Shown piece by piece: positions 8,606 through 18,647 of a stretch of DNA of 46,302 bases. Numbering within the stretch: the stretch's first letter is position 1; every line of letters begins with the position of its first letter. The notes under the pieces were generated by a model that was not told the origin of the DNA, did no database searches, and saw nothing but the letters and a program-made list of their open reading frames with translations. Origin of the DNA: Rhizobium sp. (lineage in GTDB: Bacteria > Pseudomonadota > Gammaproteobacteria > Burkholderiales > Thiobacillaceae). The stretch is from contig JAIBEL010000062.1 of NCBI GenBank assembly GCA_019459285.1, positions 1 through 46,302 of the forward strand. The letters are read 5' to 3'. The translations under genes and the position numbers were made by a program.

Positions 8606-11089
8606 GTGGGGCGATTCGTGAGCGATTCTCCTGCGCTCACGGACGCCCCGTCTTTTTCGGGCTGCTTTCACTGCGGTCTGCCGGTGCCGGACGGCGCCCA
8701 CTATCCCATCCAGTTCGAAGGCGATACCCGCCAGGCATGCTGTCGTGGCTGCCAGGCCGTGGCACAGACCATCATCGACAGCGGCCAGGGCGCCTATTAC
8801 ACCCACCGCACCGTGCTGCCCGCCACGCCCCAGCAGGCGGAGGCCGAACTCGCCCAACTGGGCCTGTACGATCTGCCGGAGATCCAGGAAAGCTTCGTGC
8901 GGACGGAAACGGAGAACATCCGCGAAGCCGCGCTGATCCTGGAAAACATCGTCTGCGCCGCGTGCATCTGGCTGAACGAGCACCACATCGCAGGACTGCA
9001 AGGCGTGCTGTCGGTCGAGATCAACTACGCCACCCGCCGCGCGCGGGTGCGCTGGGACAACAGCCGCATCCAGCTGTCGACGATCCTGAAGGCGGTCTCC
9101 GACATCGGCTACATTGCCCACCCCTTCGATCCCGGCCGCTCCGACGACATCTACAAGCGCGAACGCAATACTGCGATCAAGCGGCTCGCCATCGCAGGCC
9201 TCGGCATGATGCAAGTCATGATGTACGCACTGCCGTCGTACACCGCCACCGACATGAGCGCCGATATCCGGCTGCTGATGAGCTGGGCGAGCCTGATCCT
9301 GACCATACCGGTGGTGGGGTACTCGGCGTGGCCTTTCTTCATCGGCGCCTGGCGCGATTTCAAGCGCCGCACGCTGGGCATGGACGTGCCGGTGGCGCTG
9401 GGCGTGGGTACGGCCTTCATCGCCAGCGTCTACAGCACGTTTAGCGGGCAAGGCGAGGTGTATTACGACTCGGTCACCATGTTCATCTTCCTGCTGCTGA
9501 CCGGCCGTTTCCTCGAGATGAACGCACGCCGCCGCGCCGGCGCCGCAGTGGAGGAACTGGTGAAGCTCATTCCCGCCGTCACCACGCGGCTGCCGAACTG
9601 GCCGGCACGCGACGAGGAGCAGGTACCGGTAGCACGGCTGGCGGTAGGCGACCATGTACTGGTGCGCCCCGGCGAAACTCTGCCCGCCGACGGCATGGTG
9701 GTCGAGGGCGACAGCGCGGTGAGCGAAGCCATGCTCACCGGCGAATCGCTACCGGTATCGAAAGGCGTGCGCGCCCATGTGGTCGGTGGCAGCCTCAACC
9801 AGGCCAGCCCGCTGGTGGTGCGCGTCGACAGGCTCGGCGCCGATACGCGGCTGGCGTCGATCGTGCGCCTGCTCGATCGCGCGCAGAGCGAAAAGCCGCG
9901 TATCGGCCAGCTGGCCGACCGCGCCGCCGCCTGGTTCGTCGGCCTGCTGCTGCTGATCACGCTTGCGGTCGGCCTCGCCTGGTATGTGATCGATCCGTCG
10001 AAAGCGTTGTGGATCGTGGTGTCGGTCCTGGTCGTCACCTGCCCCTGTGCGCTCGGCCTCGCCACCCCTGCCGCCCTCACCACCGCCACGGGCCGGCTCA
10101 CGCGCCTGGGTCTCCTGACCACGCGCGGCCATGCCCTGGAAACGCTGGCGCACGCCACCGACCTGGTGTTCGACAAGACCGGCACTCTTACCCATGGCCG
10201 CCTCTCCGTACGCCGGGTGGTCCCGCTGGGCGGCCGCAGCGAGGTCGAAGTCGGCGCGATCGCCGCGGCACTCGAAGCCGGCTCGGAACACCCCATCGCC
10301 AAAGCGTTGCGCGAGTCGGTCGTATCCACCGCGACCGCCAGCCTGATCCGCAATACGCCCGGCCGCGGTGTCGAAGGCAGCATCGATGGCCACATCTACC
10401 GGCTGGGCTCGCCGCGTTTCGCCGCTGTTGGCGAGACGCCCCCCGCCCCGCCGGAATCGGACGATAGCGCCAGCTGGGTAGCGCTGGCCGACGAATCCGG
10501 ACTGATCGCCTGGTTTGCACTGGCCGATACGCCGCGGGCGGACGCCCCGGCCGCCCTCGCCGCCCTGCAAAAACAAGGGTTGCGCCTGCACCTGTTGTCC
10601 GGCGACGCCGAGGCCGCGGTCAGGCGTAGCGCGCAACAGCTCGGCATCGCCGACTGGCATGCCGGCGCGCTGCCGGAAGACAAGCTCGCCTATGTGAAGA
10701 CCTTGCAGCAGCAGGGCCGCATCGTCGCCATGGTGGGCGACGGCATCAACGATGCGCCGGTGCTCGCTGGCGCGCAGGTCTCCATCGCCATGGGTGAAGG
10801 CGCCGACGTGGCGCAGGCCGCGGCCGACATGATCATGCTCGGCAGCCGCCTCGGCACCCTGGCCGACGGCGTCGCGCTCGCCCGCAAGACGCAACGCATC
10901 ATCCGCGAGAACCTGGGCTGGGCGCTGGCCTACAATCTCGTCGCCATCCCCGCTGCCGCGCTGGGCCACGTCACGCCCTGGATCGCCGGCATCGGCATGT
11001 CGGTCAGTTCGCTGCTGGTCGTGCTGAATGCGCTGCGGCTTGCGGATTTCAAAAGAAGTGAGCGGGGAGCAGTAAGCAGCAAGCGGTAA
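8606..11089 (+). CDS. ccoI: Copper-transporting P1B-type ATPase CcoI/FixI
   Basis: Exports Cu+ across the inner membrane for assembly of the CuB centre of cbb3 cytochrome oxidase. The 827-residue product has an N-terminal Cys-rich site (CFHCG near residue 20, CCRGC near 45), an HMA domain with CAAC near 117, eight membrane helices, the TGES actuator motif, CPC in the membrane near 476, DKTGTLT near 522, the SEHPIA motif and GDGIND near 711. The start is uncertain: GTG at 8606 or GTG at 8618; neither has a clear ribosome site. The normal C-terminus ends near LNALRLADF. The last residues (SERGAVSSKR and stop) come from an intergenic-type repeat. ccoS follows; no ccoNOPQ or ccoG in the window. 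Confidence 0.94.
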   Translation: MGRFVSDSPALTDAPSFSGCFHCGLPVPDGAHYPIQFEGDTRQACCRGCQAVAQTIIDSGQGAYYTHRTVLPATPQQAEAELAQLGLYDLPEIQESFVRTETENIREAALILENIVCAACIWLNEHHIAGLQGVLSVEINYATRRARVRWDNSRIQLSTILKAVSDIGYIAHPFDPGRSDDIYKRERNTAIKRLAIAGLGMMQVMMYALPSYTATDMSADIRLLMSWASLILTIPVVGYSAWPFFIGAWRDFKRRTLGMDVPVALGVGTAFIASVYSTFSGQGEVYYDSVTMFIFLLLTGRFLEMNARRRAGAAVEELVKLIPAVTTRLPNWPARDEEQVPVARLAVGDHVLVRPGETLPADGMVVEGDSAVSEAMLTGESLPVSKGVRAHVVGGSLNQASPLVVRVDRLGADTRLASIVRLLDRAQSEKPRIGQLADRAAAWFVGLLLLITLAVGLAWYVIDPSKALWIVVSVLVVTCPCALGLATPAALTTATGRLTRLGLLTTRGHALETLAHATDLVFDKTGTLTHGRLSVRRVVPLGGRSEVEVGAIAAALEAGSEHPIAKALRESVVSTATASLIRNTPGRGVEGSIDGHIYRLGSPRFAAVGETPPAPPESDDSASWVALADESGLIAWFALADTPRADAPAALAALQKQGLRLHLLSGDAEAAVRRSAQQLGIADWHAGALPEDKLAYVKTLQQQGRIVAMVGDGINDAPVLAGAQVSIAMGEGADVAQAAADMIMLGSRLGTLADGVALARKTQRIIRENLGWALAYNLVAIPAAALGHVTPWIAGIGMSVSSLLVVLNALRLADFKRSERGAVSSKR

Positions 11090-11130
11090 AACCCCACCAC
11101 TCACCACTCACCACTCACTGCTTACCACTT
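11055..11130. repeat. GTGAGYGG / CCACTCAC inverted repeat (copy 2)
   Basis: A G-rich left half (GAAGTGAGCGGGGAGCAG..., 11055-11089) is followed by a C-rich right half of CCACTCAC units ending CTGCTTACCACTTC (11094-11130). The outer ends (GAAGTG and CACTTC) match as an inverted repeat. The left half encodes the last ten residues and TAA stop of ccoI; the right half occupies the place where the ccoS ribosome site would be. Confidence 0.75.
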
Positions 11131-11135
11131 CCCCC

Positions 11136-11312
11136 ATGGACATCCTCCTCCTGCTCATTCCGCTCAGCCTCGTGCTCGTCGGCGCCATTGCCTGGTTCAT
11201 GCTGTGGGCGGCCAAAAGCGGCCAGTTCGACGACCTCGAAGGCCCGGCGCACAGCGTGATCATGGACGACGACACCCCGCCCAAGTCCGACGACACGCCG
11301 AAGAAGAACTAG
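11136..11312 (+). CDS. ccoS: cbb3-type cytochrome oxidase assembly protein CcoS
   Basis: A 58-residue inner-membrane protein needed to insert cofactors into cbb3 oxidase. Residues 1-26 form one membrane helix (MDILLLLIPLSLVLVGAIAW), followed by the invariant SGQFDDLEGPAHSVIMDDD segment and a short charged tail. Family members are 45-70 residues, so it is full length. It lies 46 bases after ccoI, the usual ccoI-ccoS order. There is no Shine-Dalgarno; the preceding bases belong to the CCACTCAC repeat, so initiation may depend on coupling to ccoI or be SD-independent. Confidence 0.94.
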   Translation: MDILLLLIPLSLVLVGAIAWFMLWAAKSGQFDDLEGPAHSVIMDDDTPPKSDDTPKKN

Positions 11313-11362
11313 GGCGTGGATCGCCTATGCTGTGAGCTGTCCTGTTTCGACGGCCACTGCAC

Positions 11363-11992
11363 ATGAACCCGCCCATCCTCTGGTATTTCGCCGATCCAAT
11401 GTGCTCCTGGTGCTGGGGGTTTTCCCCGGTGATCGAGTCGCTGCGCGACGAATACCGCGAACGCATGAAAATCGCGCTGGTGCTCGGCGGCCTGCGACCG
11501 GGTGAAACCGCGCCGATGACCGCAACGGGACGCGAGGACATCCTGCATCACTGGCATGCGGTGCAGGCCCGTACCGGCCAGTCCTTCCGCTTCGACGGCG
11601 CGTTGCCTGAAGGCTTCGTGTACGACACCGAACCCGCCTGCCGCGCGGTGGTGACGGTCGGCGGCATCGAACCCACACAGATATTCGCGATGTTCAAGGC
11701 GATTCAGACCGCGTTTTATGCTGAGGGGCGCGATGTGACACAAGCCGGCGTGCTAGCCGATCTGGCGGCGGGCCTCGGCGTGGATCGCGAAACCTTCCTG
11801 CGCGACTTCGACAGCGACACGGCACGTGCTCGCATCCAGGCACATTTCAGACAGACGCGTCAGGCCGGCGTGCGCGGCTTTCCCACCCTGATCGTGCAGC
11901 GGGACACGCAACTGCACCCGGTCTGCAGCGGCTGCCTGCCGTTGGACACCGTGCGCACGGAAATCGACCGTGGCCTGCGATCGGATGCGTAA
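11363..11992 (+). CDS. DsbA/FrnE-like thioredoxin-fold oxidoreductase
   Basis: A 209-residue protein of the DsbA family, FrnE-like subgroup. The active-site CSWCW (Cys14 and Cys17) follows the first beta strand, and the helical insert and cis-Pro segment (GVRGFPTLIV) follow the DsbA plan. There is no signal peptide, so it likely acts in the cytoplasm, perhaps as a disulfide isomerase or in stress resistance. A second cysteine pair near the C-terminus (VCSGC) is atypical and could bind metal or form a disulfide. It lies 50 bases after ccoS and may be read from the same transcript. Substrate not known. Confidence 0.85.
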   Translation: MNPPILWYFADPMCSWCWGFSPVIESLRDEYRERMKIALVLGGLRPGETAPMTATGREDILHHWHAVQARTGQSFRFDGALPEGFVYDTEPACRAVVTVGGIEPTQIFAMFKAIQTAFYAEGRDVTQAGVLADLAAGLGVDRETFLRDFDSDTARARIQAHFRQTRQAGVRGFPTLIVQRDTQLHPVCSGCLPLDTVRTEIDRGLRSDA

Positions 11993-12008
11993 CCGCGCTT
12001 CCCGCCGC

Positions 12009-12014
12009 TAGAAT
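12009..12014 (+). promoter_or_regulatory. TAGAAT -10-like element before the cyclophilin gene
   Basis: TAGAAT lies 30 bases upstream of the ATG at 12044 and is followed by a pyrimidine-rich leader with GGAG as ribosome site. No convincing -35 match. Confidence 0.3.
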
Positions 12015-12043
12015 CTCTCTTTCTCTTTCTGGAGCGCGTTCCG

Positions 12044-12721
12044 ATGGCCCGTTTTCCCCTGTTGTCCACCACGCTGTTTCTCGGCGCGATCCTGCTCGGC
12101 ATGTCGGGCTGCGGCGCCAGCGAGCCCGGCAAGCAAACCGTCTCCACCACCCCGGCAGATGGCCAGCCACCCAATCCGCGCGTCCTGATCGAAACCAGCA
12201 AGGGCAACATCACGGTCGAGCTTTTCACCAGGAACGCGCCCCAGTCGGTGGGAAATTTCATCAATTACGTGAAGACCGGCTTTTATGACGGTCTGATCTT
12301 CCACCGCGTGATTCCCGGGTTCATGATCCAGGGCGGCGGCATGACGCCGGACATGACGGAAAAGCCCAAGAACGCACCGATCAAGAACGAGGCCGACAAT
12401 GGCCTCAAGAACCTGCGCGGGACCCTGGCGATGGCACGCATGGCCGACCCCGATTCGGCCTCTTCGCAGTTCTTCATCAACGTGGCGGACAACGCCTCCC
12501 TCGATCACCGCGGCACGAGCTACGACACCTGGGGCTATGCCGTGTTCGGCCAGGTGGTCGACGGCATGAAGGTGGTCGATGCCATCGTCGCGATGCCGCG
12601 CGGCGACCGCGGCCCCTTCCAGGATGTTCCCATCGAGCCGGTCGTGATGAAGCGCGTCACCCTGCTGCCGGAAGCGGCCGCTGCCGTCCCGCCCGGCACC
12701 GACAACAAGACGAAGCAATAG
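12044..12721 (+). CDS. Cyclophilin-type peptidyl-prolyl isomerase, predicted lipoprotein
   Basis: Catalyses cis-trans isomerisation of prolyl bonds, probably in the periplasm. The 225-residue product starts with a signal peptide ending in LLGMSGC, close to a lipobox although the -3 residue is Met. The cyclophilin domain spans about 45-205, with [30 protein letters not shown] (catalytic Arg in FHRV), SSQFFINV and [15 protein letters not shown]. The C-terminus is a low-complexity [15 protein letters not shown] tail. GGAG precedes the ATG. It sits between the DsbA-like gene and the ABC transporter; all three are same-strand. Similar to PpiA/PpiB; the lipid anchor is the unusual part. Confidence 0.92.
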   Translation: MARFPLLSTTLFLGAILLGMSGCGASEPGKQTVSTTPADGQPPNPRVLIETSKGNITVELFTRNAPQSVGNFINYVKTGFYDGLIFHRVIPGFMIQGGGMTPDMTEKPKNAPIKNEADNGLKNLRGTLAMARMADPDSASSQFFINVADNASLDHRGTSYDTWGYAVFGQVVDGMKVVDAIVAMPRGDRGPFQDVPIEPVVMKRVTLLPEAAAAVPPGTDNKTKQ

Positions 12722-12727
12722 GCCTGT

Positions 12728-13650
12728 TTGTCCTCCGCCGCCAAACTGCTGCTGCTTGGGCTGACCGCCCTGCTGGCGCTGGCGCTGGGCCTGATGGCCG
12801 GCGCCCTGCCCGCCGATCATGAACTCGCCATGCAGATCCTCACCGAATTGCGCGGCCCGCGCGTGGCCGCGGCGTTCGCCTGCGGCGGCCTGCTGGCGCT
12901 GGCCGGTGCACTGATGCAGACGCTGTTCCGCAATCCCCTGGCCGAACCCTATCTGCTCGGCGTGTCCGGCGGCGCCGGCCTGCTGGCGTTATTGGGCATG
13001 GCCGCCGGACTGGCGTGGCTGTGGGTGTCGGTGCTGGCCTTCGCCGGCAGTCTGCTGGCGCTGGCGCTTGCCGCCGCGCTCGGCGGTCGTCTGCTGGCGC
13101 GCGACCATACGCCGCTGCTGCTTGCCGGGGTGATGCTGGCCGCCGGCTTCGGCTCCCTGATCGCGCTGGTGTTGAGCGTGGCACCGATCGAGCGCCTGCC
13201 CGGCATGCTGTTCTTCCTGATGGGCGATCTCGCATGGACAAGCAACCCGTTCATGCTGTGGGCGGCGCTGCTGCTGGCCACAGGGACCGCACTCGGCCTG
13301 TCGAGGCGCCTCGACGTACTGCAACTGTCGCCACTGAAAGCCGCCTCGCTCGGCGTCGCGGTCGCGCCCACGCGCTGGATGCTGTTCACGCTGGCCGGCG
13401 CCTGCACCGCCTTGGTGGTGGCGCAGGCCGGCAGCATCGGTTTCGTCGGCCTGATGGTGCCGCATGCGTTGCGGAAAACGGGCTTTTCCGGCCACCGAGT
13501 CCTGCTGCCGGCCTGCGCCCTGGCGGGCGGCAGCCTGCTGGTGCTGGCCGACGCACTGGCGCGCACCGTGATCGCGCCGCGGGAATTGCCGGTGGGCGTG
13601 CTGACTGCGCTGCTCGGCGTACCGATGATGCTCTGGCTGTTGCGCAAACC

Positions 13651-13654
<4 letters not shown>
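12728..13654 (+). CDS. FecCD/BtuC-family ABC transporter permease
   Basis: Inner-membrane permease of a type II ABC importer (vitamin B12, heme or iron-siderophore class). The 308-residue product has about nine to ten membrane helices, the LRGPRVAAAFACGGLLALAGALMQ motif at the start, FRNPLAEPYLLGVSGGAGL, and the EAA-like GFVGLMVPHALR coupling loop. It starts at a TTG at 12728; the frame is closed by TAG just upstream and no ATG gives the first helix. It is slightly shorter than BtuC (326). The stop overlaps the ATPase start (ATGA). No substrate-binding protein or TonB receptor is nearby, so the substrate is unknown. Confidence 0.9.
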
Positions 13655-14385
<731 letters not shown>

Positions 14386-14424
14386 TCGCCACTTGGTCAG
14401 CATTCCACCGCCCTCGCGCACCTC

Positions 14425-15816
14425 ATGATTCGTCGCATCATCAACAAAGTATTTGGCCGCAAACCGCGTGTCGACGGCACCCGGGCGCAGATCCTGCCGC
14501 TGTCCGCACACGGCATCCGCCGTGACCAGCTCGACGACTGCGCGCTGAAAACCTGCGAAACCCTGGCCCAGGCCGGATACAAGGGCTATCTCGTCGGCGG
14601 CGCGGTACGCGACCTGCTGCTGAACATGACGCCCAAGGATTTCGACGTCGCCACCGACGCCACCCCGGAAGAGGTGCGCAGGCTGTTCCGCCGCTCGCGC
14701 ATCATCGGGCGGCGCTTCCAGATCGTGCACGTGATGTGCGGGCGCGAGACCATCGAGGTCACGACCTTCCGCGCCAATGGACAGAAGGAGACCGAAGAGG
14801 ACGACGAGCACGCTGCCGGCGACAAGTCCCCGGCAGCGCACAAGCGCCTGACCGACGAACATGGCCGCCTGCTGTCCGACAACGTGTTCGGCAGCATGGC
14901 GGACGACGCCGCGCGACGCGACTTCACCATCAACGCGTTGTATTACGACCCGGCGCGCGAGGAAGTGCACGACTATTTCGGCGGCGTGGCCGATTGCAAG
15001 AAGCGCGTACTGCGCATGATCGGCGATCCCGACACGCGCTACCGCGAAGATCCGGTGCGCATGCTGCGCGCCGCGCGCTTTGCCGCCAAGCTCGACTTCC
15101 ACATCGACCCCGACACGCGCAAGCCGGTTGCGGCGCTGGCGCCGCTGCTCGCCAACATCCCGCGCGCGCGCATCTTCGACGAGGCGCTGAAGCTGCTGCT
15201 GTCCGGCCACGCCCTGCGCGGCGTCCACCAGTTGCGCGCCGAGGGCCTGCATCACGGCATGCTGCCGCTGCTGGACACGATTCTGGACGACCCCACCGGC
15301 GAGCGCTTCATCAACGCCGCGCTGAAAACCACCGACGCCCGCATCGCGCAGGACAAGCCGGCCTCGCCGGCCTTCCTGTTCGGCACGCTGCTGTGGCCGC
15401 AGGTGCTGCAGCGCTGGCGCGCGCTCGAAGCGGCCGGCGAAAAGCCGCAGCCCGCCTTGTTCATGGCGATGGACGAGGTGCTCGATGCGCAGCGCAGCCA
15501 GCTCGCCATTCCGCGCCGCTACGACGGCATGATGAAGGAGATCTGGGCGCTGCAGCCGCGCTTCGAGCAGCGCGGCGGACAACGCCCGTATCGCCTGCTG
15601 GAGCATCCGCGCTTCCGTGCCGCCTACGATTTCCTGCTGTTGCGCGCCGAATCGGGCGAGGTCACCGCCGAACTCGGCGAATGGTGGACGCGTTTCCAGG
15701 AAGTCGGCGAAGACGAACGTGCCAGCATGCTGCTGGCCGACAACGCGCCCAAGCCACGCCGCAAGCGCAAACGCAAGAAGCCGGGCGAAGCCGCCGGCGA
15801 GACGCAACCGGCATGA
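14425..15816 (+). CDS. pcnB: Poly(A) polymerase PcnB
   Basis: Adds 3' poly(A) tails that promote RNA decay. The 463-residue product has the class II nucleotidyltransferase head: LVGGAVRDLLLNMTPKDFDVATDATP (catalytic DFD) near residues 55-80, VTTFRA, RRDFTINALYYDP, and RYREDPVRMLRAARFAAKLDF. The C-terminus is highly basic (PRRKRKRKKPGEA), typical of PcnB and used for RNA contact. It is distinguished from CCA-adding enzymes by length and this tail. The stop overlaps the folK start (ATGA). The pcnB-folK pairing is common in beta- and gammaproteobacteria. Confidence 0.96.
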   Translation: MIRRIINKVFGRKPRVDGTRAQILPLSAHGIRRDQLDDCALKTCETLAQAGYKGYLVGGAVRDLLLNMTPKDFDVATDATPEEVRRLFRRSRIIGRRFQIVHVMCGRETIEVTTFRANGQKETEEDDEHAAGDKSPAAHKRLTDEHGRLLSDNVFGSMADDAARRDFTINALYYDPAREEVHDYFGGVADCKKRVLRMIGDPDTRYREDPVRMLRAARFAAKLDFHIDPDTRKPVAALAPLLANIPRARIFDEALKLLLSGHALRGVHQLRAEGLHHGMLPLLDTILDDPTGERFINAALKTTDARIAQDKPASPAFLFGTLLWPQVLQRWRALEAAGEKPQPALFMAMDEVLDAQRSQLAIPRRYDGMMKEIWALQPRFEQRGGQRPYRLLEHPRFRAAYDFLLLRAESGEVTAELGEWWTRFQEVGEDERASMLLADNAPKPRRKRKRKKPGEAAGETQPA

Positions 15817-16373
15817 ACGTCATCGCGACCATCGGCCTCGGCGCCAACCTCAACGACCCGGCGGCGCAGGTGGAATACGCGCTCGCCGAGCTCGACCGCC
15901 TGCCCGGCACCCGGCTGCTGGCGCGTTCCTCGCTGTACGCCTCGGCGCCGGTCGGCCATATCGACCAGCCCGATTTCATCAACGCAGTGGCGCGGGTGGA
16001 AACCGAATTGGCGCCGCGCGTGCTGCTCGCCGCCCTGCTGGACATCGAACACCGCCACGGCCGCGAGCGCAGCTTCCGCAACGCGCCGCGCACGCTTGAT
16101 CTCGATCTGCTGCTCTACGGCAACGCGCATTTCCACGAAGACGGCCTGACACTGCCGCATCCGCGCATGCAGGAACGCGGCTTCGTGCTGCTGCCGCTGC
16201 TGGAGATCGCTCCCGATGCCGTGATCCCCGGCCACGGGCGTGCCGCCGACTGGCTCGCCGGCTGTGCCGACCAGAACGTGATTGTTGTCGCTTCAGCAAC
16301 GCTACAACCACGGCCTCCCCTTTACGGGGAGAGCGTGCCTCCCAACCCTCCCGCCGCTGCCGTCAACGCATGA
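15813..16373 (+). CDS. folK: 6-hydroxymethyl-7,8-dihydropterin pyrophosphokinase
   Basis: Transfers pyrophosphate from ATP to hydroxymethyl-dihydropterin in folate synthesis. The 186-residue product has the family motifs IGLGANLNDP, SSLYASAPVGHIDQPDFINAV, the ERSFRNAPRTLDLDLLLYG signature and LPHPRMQERGFVLLPL. It begins at ATG 15813, overlapping the pcnB stop, and ends overlapping the kinase start. The domain ends near residue 160; the remaining roughly 22 residues (rich in Pro) are encoded by a REP-like palindrome region at 16300-16370, so the tail is not part of the enzyme fold. Confidence 0.95.
   Translation: MNVIATIGLGANLNDPAAQVEYALAELDRLPGTRLLARSSLYASAPVGHIDQPDFINAVARVETELAPRVLLAALLDIEHRHGRERSFRNAPRTLDLDLLLYGNAHFHEDGLTLPHPRMQERGFVLLPLLEIAPDAVIPGHGRAADWLAGCADQNVIVVASATLQPRPPLYGESVPPNPPAAAVNA
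16315..16331. repeat. REP-like palindrome in the folK 3' end
   Basis: CTCCCC-TTTAC-GGGGAG is a 6-bp stem with a 5-base loop, followed by CCTCCCAACCCTCCC. This pattern resembles dispersed palindromic units found between genes in many proteobacteria. Here it lies inside the folK frame and encodes its tail. Confidence 0.5.
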
Positions 16374-17011
16374 GCCTCTCCCGTTACCGTTACATCGTTG
16401 TCGAGGGCCCGATCGGCGCCGGCAAGACCAGCCTCACCTACAAGCTGGCCGAGCGCATGGATGCCGACACGCTGCTGGAAAACGCCAGCGACAACCCCTT
16501 CCTGCCGCGCTTCTACCAGGAACCCAGGCGCTATGCGCTGCCGACTCAGTTGCATTTCCTGTTCGACCGCTCACGCCAGTTGCGCGATCTCGCCCAGGGT
16601 GATCTGTTCCGCGCCGGCACCGTGTCGGATTTCCTGATCGACAAGGACATGCTGTTTGCGCGCCTCAATCTCGACGACGACGAGTTCGAGCTCTACCAGA
16701 AGGTATACGCCGACCTCGCGCTGCAGGCGCCGACACCCGATCTGGTGATCTACCTGCAGGCGCCGGTCGAAGTGCTGCAGGAGCGCGTCAGGCGCCGCGG
16801 CGTGGAATTCGAGCGCGGCATGGATGCGGGCTATCTGCAGCGCCTGGCCAACAGCTACAGCGAGTTCTTCCATCGCTACGAGGCCGCGCCCCTGCTCATC
16901 GTCAACACCAGCAACCTCAACTTCGCTGAGAACGAAGCCCACTTCGAACTGCTGCTGGAACGCATGGACAAGATGCGCGGTCCGCGCGAGTTCTTCAGCC
17001 GGGCGGCCTGA
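16370..17011 (+). CDS. Deoxynucleoside kinase family protein
   Basis: Phosphorylates deoxynucleosides (deoxyadenosine/deoxyguanosine class) for salvage. The 213-residue product has the P-loop GPIGAGKTS near 14-22, the [15 protein letters not shown] segment, the DRS motif ([13 protein letters not shown]) and the [12 protein letters not shown] lid arginines. Its start overlaps the folK stop (ATGA). In many betaproteobacteria the same gene lies between folK and panB. The true substrate cannot be told from sequence. Confidence 0.9.
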   Translation: MSLSRYRYIVVEGPIGAGKTSLTYKLAERMDADTLLENASDNPFLPRFYQEPRRYALPTQLHFLFDRSRQLRDLAQGDLFRAGTVSDFLIDKDMLFARLNLDDDEFELYQKVYADLALQAPTPDLVIYLQAPVEVLQERVRRRGVEFERGMDAGYLQRLANSYSEFFHRYEAAPLLIVNTSNLNFAENEAHFELLLERMDKMRGPREFFSRAA

Positions 17012-17013
17012 AC

Positions 17014-17802
17014 ATGGCCGTCACCCTGTCCACCCTCAAGGCCCTGCGCGAACGCGGCGAGAAGATCGCCGTGCTCACCTGCTACGACGCCAGCTTTGCC
17101 CGCGTGCTCGATGCCGCCGGCGTCGAGGTGCTGCTGGTCGGCGATTCGCTCGGCATGGTGGTGCAGGGCCACGCCTCGACGCTGCCGGTGAAGCTTGCCG
17201 AGATGACGTACCACACGCGCTGCGTCGCCACCGGGACCGAGCGTGCCTTCCTCGTCGCCGACCTGCCTTTCGGCAGCTATCAGCCTTCGCCGGAGCGTGC
17301 ATTTTCCGCCGCGGCACGGCTGATGGCTGCGGGGGCACATATGGTCAAGCTGGAAGGCGGCGCGGTCATGGTCGACACCGTCGCCTTCCTGACGCAGCGC
17401 GGCATCCCGGTGTGTGCACATCTCGGCCTGCTGCCGCAGTCGGTCAACCAGCTCGGCGGCTACCGGGTACAGGGGCGCGAGGACGCGGCTGCCGCGCAGC
17501 TGATCGCCGACGCCCGCGCGCTGGAAGCCGCCGGCGCCGGACTGATCGTGCTGGAAATGGTGCCCGCCGCGCTGGGCCAGGCCATCACCGAGGCGCTCAC
17601 GATTCCGACCATAGGCATCGGTGCCGGTGCCGGCTGTTCCGGTCAGGTACTGGTGCTGTACGACATGCTGGGCCTGTATCCGCGCGCGCCGAAATTCTCG
17701 AAGAACTTTCTTGCCGGCGCCGACGGCATCGAAGCCGCCACACGCGCCTACGTCGCCGCGGTGAAGGACGGCAGTTTCCCCGGTCCCGACCACGCCTTTT
17801 GA
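17014..17802 (+). CDS. panB: 3-methyl-2-oxobutanoate hydroxymethyltransferase
   Basis: First committed step of pantothenate synthesis: adds a hydroxymethyl group from methylene-tetrahydrofolate to ketoisovalerate, giving ketopantoate. The 262-residue product has the (beta/alpha)8 motifs [49 protein letters not shown] and [20 protein letters not shown] with the Mg2+-binding and catalytic residues. Two bases separate it from the kinase gene. It overlaps panC (TGATG). Confidence 0.97.
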   Translation: MAVTLSTLKALRERGEKIAVLTCYDASFARVLDAAGVEVLLVGDSLGMVVQGHASTLPVKLAEMTYHTRCVATGTERAFLVADLPFGSYQPSPERAFSAAARLMAAGAHMVKLEGGAVMVDTVAFLTQRGIPVCAHLGLLPQSVNQLGGYRVQGREDAAAAQLIADARALEAAGAGLIVLEMVPAALGQAITEALTIPTIGIGAGAGCSGQVLVLYDMLGLYPRAPKFSKNFLAGADGIEAATRAYVAAVKDGSFPGPDHAF

Positions 17803-18647
17803 TGCAGGTCCTGCATACCGTCGCCGAACTGCGCACCGCGCTCGCCGGACAGACCGGCACCGCATTCGTACCCACCATGGGCAATCTGCACGCCGGCCAT
17901 GTGTCGCTGATCGAACTGGCAAAGCGGCACGGCCGTCCGGTTGTCGCGAGCATCTTCGTCAACCCGCTGCAGTTCGGTGCCGGCGAGGATTTCGAGCGCT
18001 ACCCGCGCACCCTCGCAGCCGACTGCGAGAAACTCGCCGCCGGCTGCGACCTGGTGTTCGCGCCCGACGTCGATGCCCTCTATCCGGTCCCGCAGGATTT
18101 CACCGTGCAGCCGTCCGAAGCGCTGACGCGGGACTTGTGCGGCGCCTTCCGTCCCGGTCATTTCGCCGGTGTGGCGACGGTCGTGCTGAAGCTGTTCAAC
18201 CTGGTGCAGCCGCGCGTGGCCGTGTTCGGAAAAAAAGATTTCCAGCAGTTGCGGGTCATCCAGGAACTGGTGCGGCAGTTCAACCTGCCGATTGACATCG
18301 TGGCGGGCGATACGCTGCGCGAATCCGACGGGCTGGCGATGAGTTCGCGCAACGCCTATCTCGGCACGGAGGAACGCATCCAGGCGCCCCAGCTGCAGCG
18401 TGAACTCGCTGCCGTCGTGGCCGCCGTCCGGGCAGGCGAACGGGATTTCGAAGCCCTGTGCGCCACCGCCGGCCGCCACCTGAAAATGGCAGGCTGGCGG
18501 GTCGACTACGTCGCACTGCGCGACGCCACGACCCTGCAATCGCCCATGCCCGACAGTACCCGGCTGGTAGTGCTGGGCGCGGCCTGGCTGGGCTCGACCC
18601 GGCTGATCGACAATATTGAGTGGGAAGCGGTGAGCGGTGAACGGTGA
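17802..18647 (+). CDS. panC: Pantothenate synthetase
   Basis: Joins pantoate and beta-alanine using ATP. The 281-residue product has FVPTMGNLHAGHVSLIELA (HIGH-like site), SIFVNPLQFGAGEDFERYPR, FRPGHFAGVATVVLKLFNLVQP, FGKKDFQQL and SDGLAMSSRN (KMSKS-like). I chose the ATG at 17802, overlapping panB. The usual C-terminus is near LGSTRLIDNIE; the final residues (WEAVSGER) and the stop lie in the GTGAGYGG repeat, so the end of this gene has been replaced or extended by repeat sequence. Confidence 0.97.
   Translation: MQVLHTVAELRTALAGQTGTAFVPTMGNLHAGHVSLIELAKRHGRPVVASIFVNPLQFGAGEDFERYPRTLAADCEKLAAGCDLVFAPDVDALYPVPQDFTVQPSEALTRDLCGAFRPGHFAGVATVVLKLFNLVQPRVAVFGKKDFQQLRVIQELVRQFNLPIDIVAGDTLRESDGLAMSSRNAYLGTEERIQAPQLQRELAAVVAAVRAGERDFEALCATAGRHLKMAGWRVDYVALRDATTLQSPMPDSTRLVVLGAAWLGSTRLIDNIEWEAVSGER

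Noticed and set aside
11055..11130. CRISPR array
   Set aside because: Units are 7-8 bases and contiguous, without spacers of constant length or nearby cas genes.
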